DNA of 64,000 bases from Granulosicoccus sp947495035 (lineage in GTDB: Bacteria; Pseudomonadota; Gammaproteobacteria; Granulosicoccales; Granulosicoccaceae): assembly GCF_050589605.1 (NCBI RefSeq), contig NZ_JBNGOO010000003.1; one strand, given 5' to 3'. The notes under the pieces are model-generated. The model was not told the origin of the DNA. It saw nothing but the letters and a program-made list of their open reading frames with translations, and ran no database searches. Shown piece after piece: positions 42,882-51,712 of this stretch. The translations under genes were made by a program, and so were the position numbers. Each line of letters starts with the position of its first letter. The first letter of the stretch is position 1.

Positions 42882-43754
42882 CTAGCGAAAGATCACTGTC
42901 TTGTTACCGTGCAGGAAGACGCGGTGCTCGACATGCAGTCTGACCGCCCTGGCCAGGGCCACGGTTTCGGTATCACGTCCCACCGCCACGAGTTGCTCCG
43001 GCGTGTAGGTGTGATCGACCGGTTGCACGCTCTGTTCGATGATGGGCCCTTCGTCCAGATCTGATGTCACGTAATGTGCGGTCGCCCCGATCAGCTTGAC
43101 CCCGCGATCGTAGGCCTGGTGATAGGGTCGCGCCCCCTTGAAGCCCGGCAGAAAGGAATGATGGATGTTGATGGCCCGGCCACTGAGCTGCTTGCACATG
43201 GTGTCGGACAATACCTGCATGTAGCGGGCGAGTACCACCAGTTCCGTCCCGGTTTCATCAATCAGCTCCATCAGAGCCTTTTCCTGTTGAGGCTTGTTGT
43301 CCGGTGTGATCGGCAGATAGACAAAACGTATTCCTTCGCGCTCAGCCATGGGCCGCAGGTCCAGATGGTTGGACACGACTGCCGTGATCTCCATGTTCAA
43401 CTCGCCTTTCTTGAGCCGGTACAGCAGATCATCCAGACAGTGATCGAATTTACTGACCATGATCAGGGTCCGTGTGGGAGCTTCTGCAGACAACAGATTC
43501 CACTCCATCCCGAACTGTGCGGCAACAGCCTGAAATTCTTCCTGCAGCTGCTCCAGCGTGGCATCACCAGAGGCTATGTGAAAACGAGCCCGCAGTGAAA
43601 AGCGCCCCGTCGCCGGGTCATCGAATTGCGACATATCACTGATATAGGCACCTCGATCAGCCAGAAAGGTACTGACGGCGGCAACAATGCCACTCTCGGC
43701 TTTGCAGGCGGCCTTGAGAATCAGTTCATTGCACGAAGAAGCATCCTGAGACAT
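42882..43754 (-). CDS. purU: Formyltetrahydrofolate deformylase
   Basis: Hydrolyses 10-formyl-THF to formate and THF, balancing one-carbon units for purine synthesis. The 290-residue protein from the ATG at 43754 has an N-terminal ACT domain (CKAESGIVAAVSTFLADRGAYISDMSQFDD) and a formyltransferase-fold catalytic domain. That domain contains the signature INIHHSFLPGFKGARPYHQAYDRGVKLIGATAHYVTSDLDEGPIIEQ, which includes the catalytic Asn-His...Asp triad. The length is normal. It is transcribed away from the diguanylate cyclase. Confidence 0.95.
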   Translation of the reverse strand: MSQDASSCNELILKAACKAESGIVAAVSTFLADRGAYISDMSQFDDPATGRFSLRARFHIASGDATLEQLQEEFQAVAAQFGMEWNLLSAEAPTRTLIMVSKFDHCLDDLLYRLKKGELNMEITAVVSNHLDLRPMAEREGIRFVYLPITPDNKPQQEKALMELIDETGTELVVLARYMQVLSDTMCKQLSGRAINIHHSFLPGFKGARPYHQAYDRGVKLIGATAHYVTSDLDEGPIIEQSVQPVDHTYTPEQLVAVGRDTETVALARAVRLHVEHRVFLHGNKTVIFR

Positions 43755-43881
43755 TGGATAGAACCATGGTAAGCGTGAGAAAAAGAGTCCCAATGGTACT
43801 TCAGCTGTCGCTTGAAAGGTTCATCCACCAGGTTCTGATGACTGGCTCCAGAACCGGTATCGCCCCGGACTTTCCACCCTA

Positions 43882-45774
43882 TCACCCCAGCCCCATGACT
43901 CCCAGACCCAGATCCGAACCCAAGTCCGGAATATCCTGATTCCGGATGGCCTGACAAACGCGATTTCTGCCACTGTTCTTTGCGCGATACAGCGCATCAT
44001 CTGCCAGTGACAACAGGAGTTCGCTACGGGGATCGGCATCATCAGCCTGGGGAATCCTTGACGCCACGCCGATACTCACACTGATGCGTCCCACTCTGGC
44101 AAGGGCTTCCACATCACTGTCGAAGGAATTGACAGCAACGCGAATCTGTTCTGCCAGCATCATGGCTGCCGCTTGTCCGGTATCGGGCAATACGACCGCA
44201 AACTCCTCACCACCATAACGAGCCACGAAATCCTCTTCGCGTGAAACGATTTCCGACACGAGCTTGCTGACGATACTGATGATATTGTCGCCGATCAGAT
44301 GCCCGTGATTGTCATTGACCCTTTTGAAATGGTCGATATCGATCATCAGAATGGCCAATGGCTTCTGTTCAACCCGTGCAAGCTCCCACAATCTGTCAAA
44401 GTTGACATTGAAATAGGCTCGATTGAAGACGCCGCTCAGCGAATCGATGATGCTGAGTCTTTCCAGGCGCGTATTCACCGCAGACAGCTCGTCCAGTGTC
44501 TTCTCCAGATCCAGTGTTCGTTGAGCCACTCGGGTCTCCAGCAGCTCGGTAGATTCTCGCTGCAGGCGAAGCTTGTCCTCTCTCAGAATCTTGAATCGAT
44601 GAGCGATGGCAAACGACAGCAGAATGGTTTCCAGAGCCGAGCCGACCTGAATGGCATACTCGGTGAACACGTTCTCGGGTAGCAGTGCGTACGTCTTCAG
44701 ACCATAGATGAAGATGCCCAACAGGAACATCGTCCAGGCGAGCAGGAAATATCGGGCGACTTCGACGCCCCGACGCAGCTGAATGATGCCCGCCCAGAAG
44801 AACAGCCCGGTACCCAGCGTCACCAGCAAGGTCTGCAGCTGAATGGAAAAGGCATAGGGAACGAGCAGGCACATCGGCAGCGTCACCAGATTGCATACCC
44901 CGAAGAGAATGAACAGTCTTCTCAAGTGATCTCGTCGCTGCCAGATCTCGAGCAACTCTGCCGAAAATGCGGTGGCCAGCGTAGCTCCGAGTGCCATGAA
45001 GATGACGGTCCCCTTCTCTGCAAGATAGGTGGATGAAGGCCAGATATATTCGAAGGCCAGACCATTCACGCACATCTGGAATCCGCCGTAGAACAGAATG
45101 TACAAGGCGTAGTAGGCATAGGCCGGTTCCCTGACCGACAGGGCCATCATCGCGTTGGACACCATGATGGCCAGAAGCAGGCCATAATACAAGCCGAGTA
45201 AAAGTTGTTCATCATAGCTCTCGGCATGGAAGGCTTCCGGCTGCCAGATACTGAGAGGAACCTGCATAGCGCTCGTTGTTCTCACACGCATGTAAATCTG
45301 CAGCGACTCCTCTTTCGGAGCGAAAACGACCGGGAACACGAAGGCTCGATGATTGATCTGTCGTTCCCTGAAATCCAGGGTATCGCCTGCCCGGAAAAGC
45401 TCGGACCTGCCACTGGCCGACAAGACGTACAGATCGATACGATCCAGCAAGGGATATGACACCTTGAGCATCAGTGAGTCGCCAATGGCGGGCCGCTCGA
45501 GCTGCGTGGCAAACCAGTAGGCCGAACTCGTGAAGCCGAAATTGACCGACGAGTCCACACTGGCAGAGAATCGATCCTGCGACCGCAGGATATCCTCGAT
45601 GCCCAACTCCCCCGTCGGGTCTTCAAGGATTCTGACCGGTGGATCAAGCGCGGCAATCTCGCGCGCAACCTGTGCCTGTGCATCGTTTCCGGGAATCAGG
45701 CACATCAATGCCCACACAGCCATCATCAGGCAATGTCGAAACAATTCTATCCTTTTGATTGCCCTCAAGAACAT
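43882..45774 (-). CDS. 7TM-DISM diguanylate cyclase
   Basis: A 630-residue membrane sensor that should make cyclic di-GMP. The order is signal peptide (1-35), a 7TMR-DISMED2-type periplasmic domain (about 40-180), seven membrane helices (about 205-400), a coiled-coil linker (LRLQRESTELLETRVAQRTLDLEKTLDEL) and GGDEF (about 440-600). The active site is RYGGEEF, and the inhibitory I-site RxxD precedes it (REEDFVARYGGEEF), so product inhibition is expected. It has no EAL domain. It lies between purU and the secretion locus on the same strand as the latter, but about 2 kb away. Confidence 0.93.
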   Translation of the reverse strand: MFLRAIKRIELFRHCLMMAVWALMCLIPGNDAQAQVAREIAALDPPVRILEDPTGELGIEDILRSQDRFSASVDSSVNFGFTSSAYWFATQLERPAIGDSLMLKVSYPLLDRIDLYVLSASGRSELFRAGDTLDFRERQINHRAFVFPVVFAPKEESLQIYMRVRTTSAMQVPLSIWQPEAFHAESYDEQLLLGLYYGLLLAIMVSNAMMALSVREPAYAYYALYILFYGGFQMCVNGLAFEYIWPSSTYLAEKGTVIFMALGATLATAFSAELLEIWQRRDHLRRLFILFGVCNLVTLPMCLLVPYAFSIQLQTLLVTLGTGLFFWAGIIQLRRGVEVARYFLLAWTMFLLGIFIYGLKTYALLPENVFTEYAIQVGSALETILLSFAIAHRFKILREDKLRLQRESTELLETRVAQRTLDLEKTLDELSAVNTRLERLSIIDSLSGVFNRAYFNVNFDRLWELARVEQKPLAILMIDIDHFKRVNDNHGHLIGDNIISIVSKLVSEIVSREEDFVARYGGEEFAVVLPDTGQAAAMMLAEQIRVAVNSFDSDVEALARVGRISVSIGVASRIPQADDADPRSELLLSLADDALYRAKNSGRNRVCQAIRNQDIPDLGSDLGLGVMGLG

Positions 45775-46081
45775 TGGCCACTGTCAGGGTTCTGGCAATA
45801 TGCCTCCCTTTGATTGAAACAGCGGCTGTGTGGGCCGGTTCTTGACGTTCACGCCTCGGCTGAATGACGTGCCGATGGTGTTTTCTTGCAGGTGATCACA
45901 AGCTGATATATCAGATGTCGCTTGCGCTGCCCTGTCGGTGGTCTCATCACCGACGGGCCGGGCCACCAAACCGGGCAAAGCTGCCCGGAAAGCAACACCG
46001 GACTGAACCCGGATCCACTTTCCGGACATCCTCATCCGCAGCCGGCAGCAACCACCGGGCGCATCGCGCCCGGACCTTCGG
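45775..46081. other. Intergenic region with hairpins
   Basis: No gene seen in 307 bp. It contains the hairpins CCGGGCA/TGCCCGG near 45977-45994 and CCGGGCGC/GCGCCCGG at 46055-46073, the latter just after the small membrane-protein stop. The region before the diguanylate cyclase start is the likely promoter. Confidence 0.6.
46055..46073 (-). terminator. Hairpin after the small membrane protein
   Basis: CCGGGCGC-ATC-GCGCCCGG, 9 bp past the stop at 46082. No T run follows in the minus direction. Confidence 0.5.
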
Positions 46082-46273
46082 TCAGGCCTCTGTATCGTTC
46101 TTTCTGGCGAGCAGGAAGCATCCGACTCCCAGCGCCAGAGGCAACAGGGCAGCCGTGGGCTCAGCCATGGCGAAGAAAAAGGCAATGATCAGAAACAGCC
46201 AGCTACCCGCCACCATGACGTTGTCGCCAGCTTCTGCAAGCAGAACCTTGAGATTTGCCACCAGATTATCCAC
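46082..46273 (-). CDS. Small membrane protein of unknown function
   Basis: A 63-residue protein with a short amphipathic N-terminus, a hydrophobic segment at about 20-41 (VAGSWLFLIIAFFFAM) and another at about 43-57 (ALLPLALGVGCFLLA). It ends with basic ARKND. I recognise no family. It is preceded by a purine-rich site and followed at once by a hairpin, which supports it being a real single-gene unit. Confidence 0.5.
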   Translation of the reverse strand: MDNLVANLKVLLAEAGDNVMVAGSWLFLIIAFFFAMAEPTAALLPLALGVGCFLLARKNDTEA

Positions 46274-46529
46274 GCTTGCCTGCCCTCATTGAAGTTGAAT
46301 GGTTGAATCGACGTTGTCCGGCGCTCATGGCCGAATTGCACGCACAACTTTCCAATGGATGGCAGAGGATGTCAAGGTCGCCGTCCATTGCCTGGCTCTG
46401 ATACCCGGAGAATGGTTGCTCGGGAACGAGTGACCGGACCGACCGGGAACAACCGGCAGGTCGTCATGAAGCCGTCTTCCAGCCGAGCTTGAGCGCAGGG
46501 GCCCGCGGACAGCCGGTCTCGAATCTGCC

Positions 46530-47381
46530 TCAGGCGGCTGCTGCCTGGCGCTCGCCCTTCACTTCCTGGAGTACCAGGCGCAGTTCAGCCAGATCCCTGT
46601 CGGACAACGACAGTGCCGCCACTTCGGGCATGTTCTCGAGAATCACGACTTCGTCGGTTGGCATGTCGTTGATATCTTCAAGGACGCAAGCCTTGTCGAC
46701 CAGGCGGATCATGCACAGCACGACATTGTGCGGATCGCACGCCTCGTCATCCAGGTGCAATACGATCGTCTTGTAGGATTCGGGCAGGTTCCACAGGGTC
46801 AGCAACTGCGCACCGTGCTCGCTGTGCATGTCCTGCAAGATGTTGTTGACAACTTCATCCGACAGCTCCAGACCTTCGCTGCTGATGATGTCTTCCAGGG
46901 CGCACAGCAACGACAGCTTGCCGATATCATGCAGAAGCCCGGCAACGAAACTCTCGTCAGCCAGGTTCCGATAGCCGGAATTGGCTGCAAGCCAGCGAGC
47001 TCCGATTGAAACCGCAGAGGTGTGCTGCCAGAGCTGTGTCAGGCGCGCCTTGAACATGCCGCGCGATGCACTGTACAGACGCTTCTGGCTGACCGAGAAC
47101 ACGATGGATGCGATCTGGCGTATACCCAGGCGCACTGCGGCTTCCCGCAGACTGCTGACAGACGAAAGCCCGGAGAAGAACGAGGAGTTTGCCATGCGCA
47201 GCAGGTCGGCAACCAGTACCTGATCTTCTTCGATTATCTTGCAGATGTGCTCGGCGTCCAGCCTGTTCTCGTTGACTTCGCGGTTGATTCGCAGCGCGAT
47301 GTCATCGAAGACCGGCAACTCGACTTCTCCGCTGTCGATCTTTCTGTTGATCAGTACTGTCAGTTCGCGTTGTTGACTCAT
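46530..47381 (-). CDS. HDOD-domain signalling protein
   Basis: A 283-residue protein from the ATG at 47381. This start has AAGGAC upstream; a long upstream frame has no homologous content. The HDOD domain covers about residues 15-210: LPVFDDIALRINREV, IIEEDQVLVADLLRMANSSFF, AAVRLGIRQIASIVFS and FVAGLLHDIGKLSLL. The HD pair is kept in LLHDIGK. HDOD proteins are output or adaptor modules in chemotaxis, motility and second-messenger signalling, usually without proven phosphodiesterase activity. It follows the secretion locus on the same strand across a 470-bp gap. Confidence 0.88.
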   Translation of the reverse strand: MSQQRELTVLINRKIDSGEVELPVFDDIALRINREVNENRLDAEHICKIIEEDQVLVADLLRMANSSFFSGLSSVSSLREAAVRLGIRQIASIVFSVSQKRLYSASRGMFKARLTQLWQHTSAVSIGARWLAANSGYRNLADESFVAGLLHDIGKLSLLCALEDIISSEGLELSDEVVNNILQDMHSEHGAQLLTLWNLPESYKTIVLHLDDEACDPHNVVLCMIRLVDKACVLEDINDMPTDEVVILENMPEVAALSLSDRDLAELRLVLQEVKGERQAAAA

Positions 47382-47853
47382 GTCGATATTGTCCTTTCTG
47401 TCTGCACCGGAACACAAAGCTGGCGAGAGCGGATTGATCACTTGAACACAGCTCGCAGCTCGACGTGCCGTCCCACGCATGCCTTCGCCACCGCCGATCA
47501 GGCGAACAGCCGGATCGACACCAAACCATGGCGCAACGGAGTCCTCACCGGGAAGATTCCACTCGACGTCAAGCTTGGCGCAAGCACACACTCCAGTTGT
47601 CGGCATGTAACAGGGAAGCCTGAGCGAACCTTGCCTCACTGCGAGTTGTTCGACAATTCGCAGGAAACGGACAGCCGCTGTATCAAGCCCGAAGCGAGGG
47701 CTCGACAGTCTGCCCGCTCGCTTGTGCTACCGTCCAAGCTGCCAGATTCGTGGTAACGGGCAGTCGCGAGCGCGGGAGCTGGCTGGCCGGCGTGCGCAGG
47801 ACCGAAACCTGGCTGGTAGCCATCGCTGCCGAAACCGACAACAGGGCAAGGAC
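47382..47853. other. Intergenic region between HDOD and TolC-family genes
   Basis: No gene found in 472 bp on either strand. It should contain the HDOD promoter and the end of the secretion operon. I see only a short GGACT/AGTCC palindrome at the TolC stop and no convincing terminator. Confidence 0.5.
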
Positions 47854-49263
47854 TCAGTCCGTTTCAGGCAATTGCAGCGAATACTGCTGCAGCAGTTCAT
47901 CGGAGAGACCGGCAGAGATCATCAGATCAAGATACTCCTGATACATGGTGGCCACCACATCCCCCTTGCGACTGCGAGCATTGAACAGACGCTCTTCGAC
48001 ATCAATGAGCTCGATGATGTTGATCGATCCCAGTTCCAGATTTCTGCGGTTCAGTTTCTGCAGATCCTCGTTGGCAGAAATCTCCGACAGCACGGCATCC
48101 AGAGTCAGGCGAGCGGAGGTGATACTGTTGTAGGATTGGTCAATGGCCCTGAACACATCCCGTTCCAGTTGAGCTCGTTCCGCTTCCAGTTCGCGTAACT
48201 GGGCTTCGGCGCGTCTGACTCCCCCCTTGCGCTCGCCACCGCTGTACAAGGTGTAGTTGATCAGCAATTTCGCGGCAAACTTGTCACGCTGTACCGAAGG
48301 CCCTCCTTCGTCATCGATCATCGAACCGCTGAGCTCGAAATCCACAGAAGGCAGGTATCGCCCCTTCTGTGCACTGACGCGCAGGCGAGTTGCCTCCCGG
48401 CTGAATCGGTTGGTCAGAAACCCACTGTTCGACACCGCTCCCTGCTCGATATAGTCTGCCAGTGGTTTGAGCCGGATGTCGGCAAATTCTTCCGGTGACA
48501 CGGCCCTGAACTTGCGCAGACCCGGAACCAGATATTCCAGTTCGCTCAGTGAATTGTTCAGTGAGGCAGTCGCCGAGCTCTGCACACCCTGAGCCGACGC
48601 AAGCCTGGCCCTTGCAAAATCCACTTCCAGCTTGCTCGCTGCACCACCACGATACATCGCCCCCAGGTCGGCGACCAGTTCATCCATGGTTGTCACGAAC
48701 TGCTCGGCCTGCATCAATTCGTACTGGTATCGCCAGTAGTCGATGTAGTGAGTCACCACATCCAGGAACAGGTCCTCGACTTCGATCCTCGCCTCGGCAT
48801 GCGCTGCCCCTTCCAGCCGCTGACTGCGCTCATGCTCTGCCCGGGAACTGCCCCCATCGAACAGTAGCTGAGTGACGCTGAGCTTCAGGTTGCGTCCCGT
48901 GGTACTCGCCCGTCCGGACTCGGTATTCGGCGCTGGATCATTGTATTCCGGCCCCAGCGTACTGCTGATTTCCACTTGGGGAAAACGATAGCTGCCGTTC
49001 TGTCGTGACAGTTCGATGGCCTGATCGATTCTGGCTTCTGCAACGTCGATGGCAGGATTGTTGGCCATCGCCTTGTGCAGCAATGTCTGAAACGAGATCG
49101 ATTCAGGGTCCTCCGCACTGTCCACGGTGGGTGCCGCCAGTCTGTCTTCGGCATCCGACTGTGCCATCGCTGGCGACAAACACAGGCCCTGCAGCAAGGC
49201 AATAGCGAGAATGGCAGAAAGATGTCCTCTCCGAATGGTGTGTTCAACGACGAGTGAAATCAT
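47854..49263 (-). CDS. TolC-family outer-membrane protein of type I secretion
   Basis: A 469-residue outer-membrane channel with a signal peptide ending LSPAMA. It has the two outer-membrane efflux (OEP) halves: LLHKAMANNPAIDVAEARIDQAIELSRQNG, FPQVEISSTLGPEYND, and later INYTLYSGGERKGGVRRAEAQLRELEAERAQLERDV. It should form the outer-membrane exit for the ABC/HlyD pump encoded upstream and dock the HlyD-type adaptor. The ATG overlaps the MotB-like stop by 4 bp (ATGA). It is the last gene of the string, corresponding in role to LapE or SiiC. Confidence 0.9.
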   Translation of the reverse strand: MISLVVEHTIRRGHLSAILAIALLQGLCLSPAMAQSDAEDRLAAPTVDSAEDPESISFQTLLHKAMANNPAIDVAEARIDQAIELSRQNGSYRFPQVEISSTLGPEYNDPAPNTESGRASTTGRNLKLSVTQLLFDGGSSRAEHERSQRLEGAAHAEARIEVEDLFLDVVTHYIDYWRYQYELMQAEQFVTTMDELVADLGAMYRGGAASKLEVDFARARLASAQGVQSSATASLNNSLSELEYLVPGLRKFRAVSPEEFADIRLKPLADYIEQGAVSNSGFLTNRFSREATRLRVSAQKGRYLPSVDFELSGSMIDDEGGPSVQRDKFAAKLLINYTLYSGGERKGGVRRAEAQLRELEAERAQLERDVFRAIDQSYNSITSARLTLDAVLSEISANEDLQKLNRRNLELGSINIIELIDVEERLFNARSRKGDVVATMYQEYLDLMISAGLSDELLQQYSLQLPETD

Positions 49264-49964
49264 TGGCGGATATTGATCTTCAAACGCGTCCAGTTGTCGG
49301 AGTCTTCAATCGCTTCATTCTCCACAACCTTCAGCTGTATGTTTGCTCGATCGGCCGTTGTATCGAGTAATGTATTTCGCACATTGAGCATCCTGGCAAC
49401 GGCCAGACGCTTTGCACGGCTCTGAGTCGCGGCATTGGCAACTCTGGGCGAGTTCAGTTCGATTTCCAGATTCTCTGCACCATACTGGTCAACCATCTCC
49501 TCGATGAACTCGGTGATTCTGGCTTCACTGCTTGTATCGACGGTAATGGCACCCGGGTCATGGAACAGCACCAGCGACAGGTCCTCCTTCGACGCCATCA
49601 ACTGCTGTTCCGATGCCTGCGCAGAAAAAGCCTGCGCCACGGCCTGTGTATCTTCGCTGATTTCTGCCTGAGCACCTCCACCGCCCTGACTCGAAGCTGC
49701 TTGCTCGGATTCCATCTGTTTCCGCAGCTCCTCGTTTTCCCGTTCCAGTTCTTCCATCCTGGCGGTACTGCTCGCCGTGTCCTCGATCTCGGTGACAGGT
49801 TCGGGCTGGCCTTCGATTCTGGCCTTGTAGGTAATCGTGTAGAAATACAGAACAGCAGCCGTGATCAGTACGAAGAACACGAACATGATGACTACCGCCG
49901 ACAGGATGTCGACGAAGCCCGGCCAGGAGTTCGCGGCCAGATCGGAACCGCCATCAGCGCTCAC
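49260..49964 (-). CDS. MotB/ExbD-like channel subunit with divergent OmpA-like domain
   Basis: A 234-residue inner-membrane protein with one N-terminal helix (about 17-41, WPGFVDILSAVVIMFVFFVL). Asp19 sits in the place of the proton-binding aspartate of MotB (Asp32) and ExbD. A linker with a coiled coil follows (ARMEELERENEELRKQM), then a periplasmic domain at about 130-234. That domain resembles OmpA/MotB (RAKRLAVARMLNVRNTLLD) but lacks the classic GHTD peptidoglycan motif. The start is GTG at 49964; no earlier methionine exists. It overlaps the TolC gene and follows the MotA-like gene by 52 bp. In the SPI-4 system the equivalent is SiiA. Confidence 0.8.
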   Translation of the reverse strand: MSADGGSDLAANSWPGFVDILSAVVIMFVFFVLITAAVLYFYTITYKARIEGQPEPVTEIEDTASSTARMEELERENEELRKQMESEQAASSQGGGGAQAEISEDTQAVAQAFSAQASEQQLMASKEDLSLVLFHDPGAITVDTSSEARITEFIEEMVDQYGAENLEIELNSPRVANAATQSRAKRLAVARMLNVRNTLLDTTADRANIQLKVVENEAIEDSDNWTRLKINIRQ

Positions 49965-50016
49965 GGCTCAATCCTCTTGAGCGACACTGGCCAGCTTGCT
50001 GTCCTGCACACGATGC

Positions 50017-51708
50017 TCATGCCACTCCGGCATCAGGGTCTTCCCGATCATCCTTGCGACGCCCATACTGCCTGTCGATGATCCTTGCCAGCTTCTGCAG
50101 CTCGCGCTGCTCTCTGGCAATGAATGGAATGACATCCTTGTTTACCGAAGACGCTATATTGTCGCCTATGGTTTTCTTCAATCGGTCCGATTCACGACGG
50201 AACTGGTGCTGGAGGTTGTTCTGGACCTTCTGATCCCGTTGCACCGAACGTCGTTCGGAGATGATGACCATCTTCTCCAATCGTCTGATCTGAGAAGCCA
50301 GTTCACTGACCTGCGCCTGATCCTGAGTCGACAGACGCGCCAGCTTGCCGTTGACACGGTCGAGCGCCTTGCCCAAACGATCCGTTGTCTGCAGGACATG
50401 ACGCGGGATCTGCTCACTGAGCGTACGAGACAGATCATTCATGCTGGCAGCAGCCTGCTGCTGGGATGTCATGATCACATCGAACTGCTTGTCAAGCGTG
50501 CCCAGGCGATCACCGATCACCGACTGGCCATCGAGCAGGGATCGGGCAAAGTCGGCACTCAATACGGACTCGACCCGTGCCTGCTGCTCAACCATGGTCT
50601 GAATGCCCTGATTGAGACTGGCAAGACTCTCTGACAAGACCTTGTGCTGATGCACCAGATGTTCGTTGTTCTCGATGGCACGATGTGAGGCATCGGCGGA
50701 GATCAGAATCGCATCCACCACGTCGGCCAGCTCGCGTTGCGTATTCCGGGAAGACTGGATGAATCCGACAATCCAGGCCTTGAGCTCGGCATCGGCGACC
50801 GGTGGACCGTCGGATGGCCGGCCGGCCGATTTGTTGGCCTGAGCCATTCCCGGAATCTGCTCATCAAGCCAGCGACTGACCGCCTCGATGAAATGGTCCT
50901 GGGCACCATTGGAGAAGAACTGAAAGGTTCCTACCAGCAAGGAACCCGACAGACCGAACAGCGACGAACTGAATGCAAGTCCCATCCCCTGGAGCGGCGC
51001 GGCCAGACTCGAGATGAAACCGGACATCCCCCCGCCATCACCGGAATCCGAACCGATGGACGCCATGCCGGCCATTGCCTCACCGACCGCATCGATGGTA
51101 CCCAGCAACCCGAGGAAGGTACCCAGAAGCCCCAGCATGACCAGCAATCCGCCGAGAAAGGACACCTTGCCACGCCCACGATTGATTCTCGCCCCCAGCT
51201 TGGACTTGATCATTCGCGCGTCATTGTCATTGACATTGAGCGCGCCCATGTTGCGCAGATTGTCCAGCAGGTTCTGCATGTTCTTGCAATCGAGAATCGA
51301 CGCTTTGCGAGTCAGCTCTTTCTGCAGGCTTGCAATTTCCTCATCACGAATCCTGAACTGCATGGCAATGTTGCCCAACCGGTTGAGGTACAGACCCGTC
51401 ATCCACAGCTTGAGATTGGCAGTGACCGACATGCCGACCCCGATCAGCATGATCGCTATGATCAGCCCATTGAGCGGAACATTGGTCAGAAAGGCAGCCA
51501 GCAGCGTATCAAAGCCCAGGATGACCAGCAGCGCCACGCCGAGGAAATTCAGCACCACCGATATCGGCACGTAACGAGCCAGAGACAGTGGTAGAAGTGG
51601 ATGTTCATCCTTTAGATGCATCCAGGCAATCAGACGGTCGATCGGGCCAGCCCTGGCAGCACCAGTGTCAGATTCCTTGCCATCATTCTGCAGTGAGGGG
51701 TCCTTCAT
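50017..51708 (-). CDS. MotA/TolQ/ExbB-like channel protein with long cytoplasmic tail
   Basis: A 563-residue inner-membrane protein. The helices fall at about 50-75, 80-98, 183-205 and 238-263. The last two carry the MotA/ExbB core: LVMLGLLGTFLGLLGTIDAV and PLQGMGLAFSSSLFGLSGSLL. From about 265 on, 300 residues are charged and helical with coiled-coil stretches (ARSLLDGQSVIGDRLGTLDK; RTLSEQIPRHVLQTTDRLGK). With the next gene it should form a proton-driven channel. It lies 4 bp after the HlyD gene inside the secretion string. SiiB is the nearest functional parallel, and the long tail also recalls ZorA. Confidence 0.85.
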   Translation of the reverse strand: MKDPSLQNDGKESDTGAARAGPIDRLIAWMHLKDEHPLLPLSLARYVPISVVLNFLGVALLVILGFDTLLAAFLTNVPLNGLIIAIMLIGVGMSVTANLKLWMTGLYLNRLGNIAMQFRIRDEEIASLQKELTRKASILDCKNMQNLLDNLRNMGALNVNDNDARMIKSKLGARINRGRGKVSFLGGLLVMLGLLGTFLGLLGTIDAVGEAMAGMASIGSDSGDGGGMSGFISSLAAPLQGMGLAFSSSLFGLSGSLLVGTFQFFSNGAQDHFIEAVSRWLDEQIPGMAQANKSAGRPSDGPPVADAELKAWIVGFIQSSRNTQRELADVVDAILISADASHRAIENNEHLVHQHKVLSESLASLNQGIQTMVEQQARVESVLSADFARSLLDGQSVIGDRLGTLDKQFDVIMTSQQQAAASMNDLSRTLSEQIPRHVLQTTDRLGKALDRVNGKLARLSTQDQAQVSELASQIRRLEKMVIISERRSVQRDQKVQNNLQHQFRRESDRLKKTIGDNIASSVNKDVIPFIAREQRELQKLARIIDRQYGRRKDDREDPDAGVA

Positions 51709-51712
51709 GGCC

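Noticed and set aside
49260..51708. Zorya defence genes zorA/zorB
   Set aside because: The pair lies within the type I secretion string with tight spacing and there are no zorC, zorD or zorE genes. The long tail resemblance is recorded as an observation only.
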